Positions 14,883 through 15,000 of a stretch of 15,000 nt of DNA are shown here, piece after piece. A program made the translations under genes and the position numbers. A model generated the notes under the pieces. The model was not told the origin of the DNA. It saw nothing but the letters and a program-made list of their open reading frames with translations, and did not search any database. The first letter of the stretch is position 1. Each line of letters opens with the position of its first letter. The DNA comes from Chromera velia (Eukaryota > Sar > Chromeraceae), in the NCBI GenBank assembly GCA_018398765.1, contig JAHBMJ010005907.1:37501-52500 (forward strand), written 5' to 3'.

Positions 14883-14903
14883 GGCGCGCGCGCATTGCGC
14901 GCC
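14883..14903. repeat. GC-only inverted repeat, 7-bp arms
   Basis: GGCGCGC at 14883-14889 and GCGCGCC at 14897-14903 with a 7-base loop, directly next to a TA dinucleotide tract (14870-14882). Confidence 0.75.
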
Positions 14904-15000
14904 AACGCGTATACCCTGGACATTAATTTGTGTGCATTTTTATAAAAAATAAATTATAGATGCATTCAACTTTAAAGAAATCTAGTCCTGAAGAAAATTT

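Larger units (their letters stand above)
14529..15000 (-). promoter_or_regulatory. 5' flank of the kinesin start; possible promoter
   Basis: Upstream of ATG 14526-14528 there are TA-rich stretches (14870-14882 and 14937-14959), a TATATAG-like site near 14774-14781, and two inverted repeats. A different frame is open across 14529-14727 but resembles nothing known. No transcription start can be fixed from sequence. Confidence 0.3.

Noticed and set aside
1-15000. tRNA, rRNA, CRISPR array or transposase gene
   Set aside because: I looked for cloverleaf-like segments, spaced direct repeats and transposase or reverse transcriptase motifs on both strands and saw none that I could support.

Overview
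This looks like nuclear DNA from a protist or alga. Coding sequence on the minus strand is cut into about 30 short exons by GT-AG introns, the introns carry long microsatellites, and base composition is balanced. There is no bacterial operon structure. The protein families (a kinesin-3-like motor and a leucine-rich-repeat Roc-COR, or ROCO, GTPase) and the one-exon-per-LRR layout suit a photosynthetic alveolate such as Chromera, or a stramenopile such as a brown alga. I cannot decide between these from sequence alone. No gene is supported on the plus strand.

Layout, read 5' to 3' on the minus strand (from high coordinates downward). 14529-15000 is 5' flank with two inverted repeats and a TA tract. 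10317-14528 holds ten exons of a kinesin motor domain, from the first beta strand to the neck coil, all joined in phase. The motor has lost two glycines of its ATP-binding P-loop. The intron at 12371-13206 is mostly a CTGT/CTGC tetranucleotide array. After the neck comes a 23-nt candidate micro-exon (9887-9909) and then a run of fifteen short LRR exons (3632-9496), nearly all flanked by phase-2 introns. A Roc GTPase domain follows (1900-3393), then a COR domain and a C-terminal tail ending at a TAA at 198-200.

The intron phases run without conflict from the kinesin neck, through the micro-exon, into the LRR and Roc exons. The kinesin has no tail of its own. The window may therefore encode one kinesin-LRR-Roc-COR protein of about 1,700-1,800 residues, a domain order I do not know from the literature. 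The rival reading is two tandem genes, the second starting at an ATG at 9530-9532. Transcript evidence would settle it.

The Roc-COR half carries several breaks: an in-frame TGA in the Roc domain (or a 21-nt intron), a frame change at an A8 run, an in-frame TAG, a frame change at a GA run, and a second in-frame TGA in the tail. With the altered kinesin P-loop, these suggest a decaying gene, although assembly error could explain the indels.
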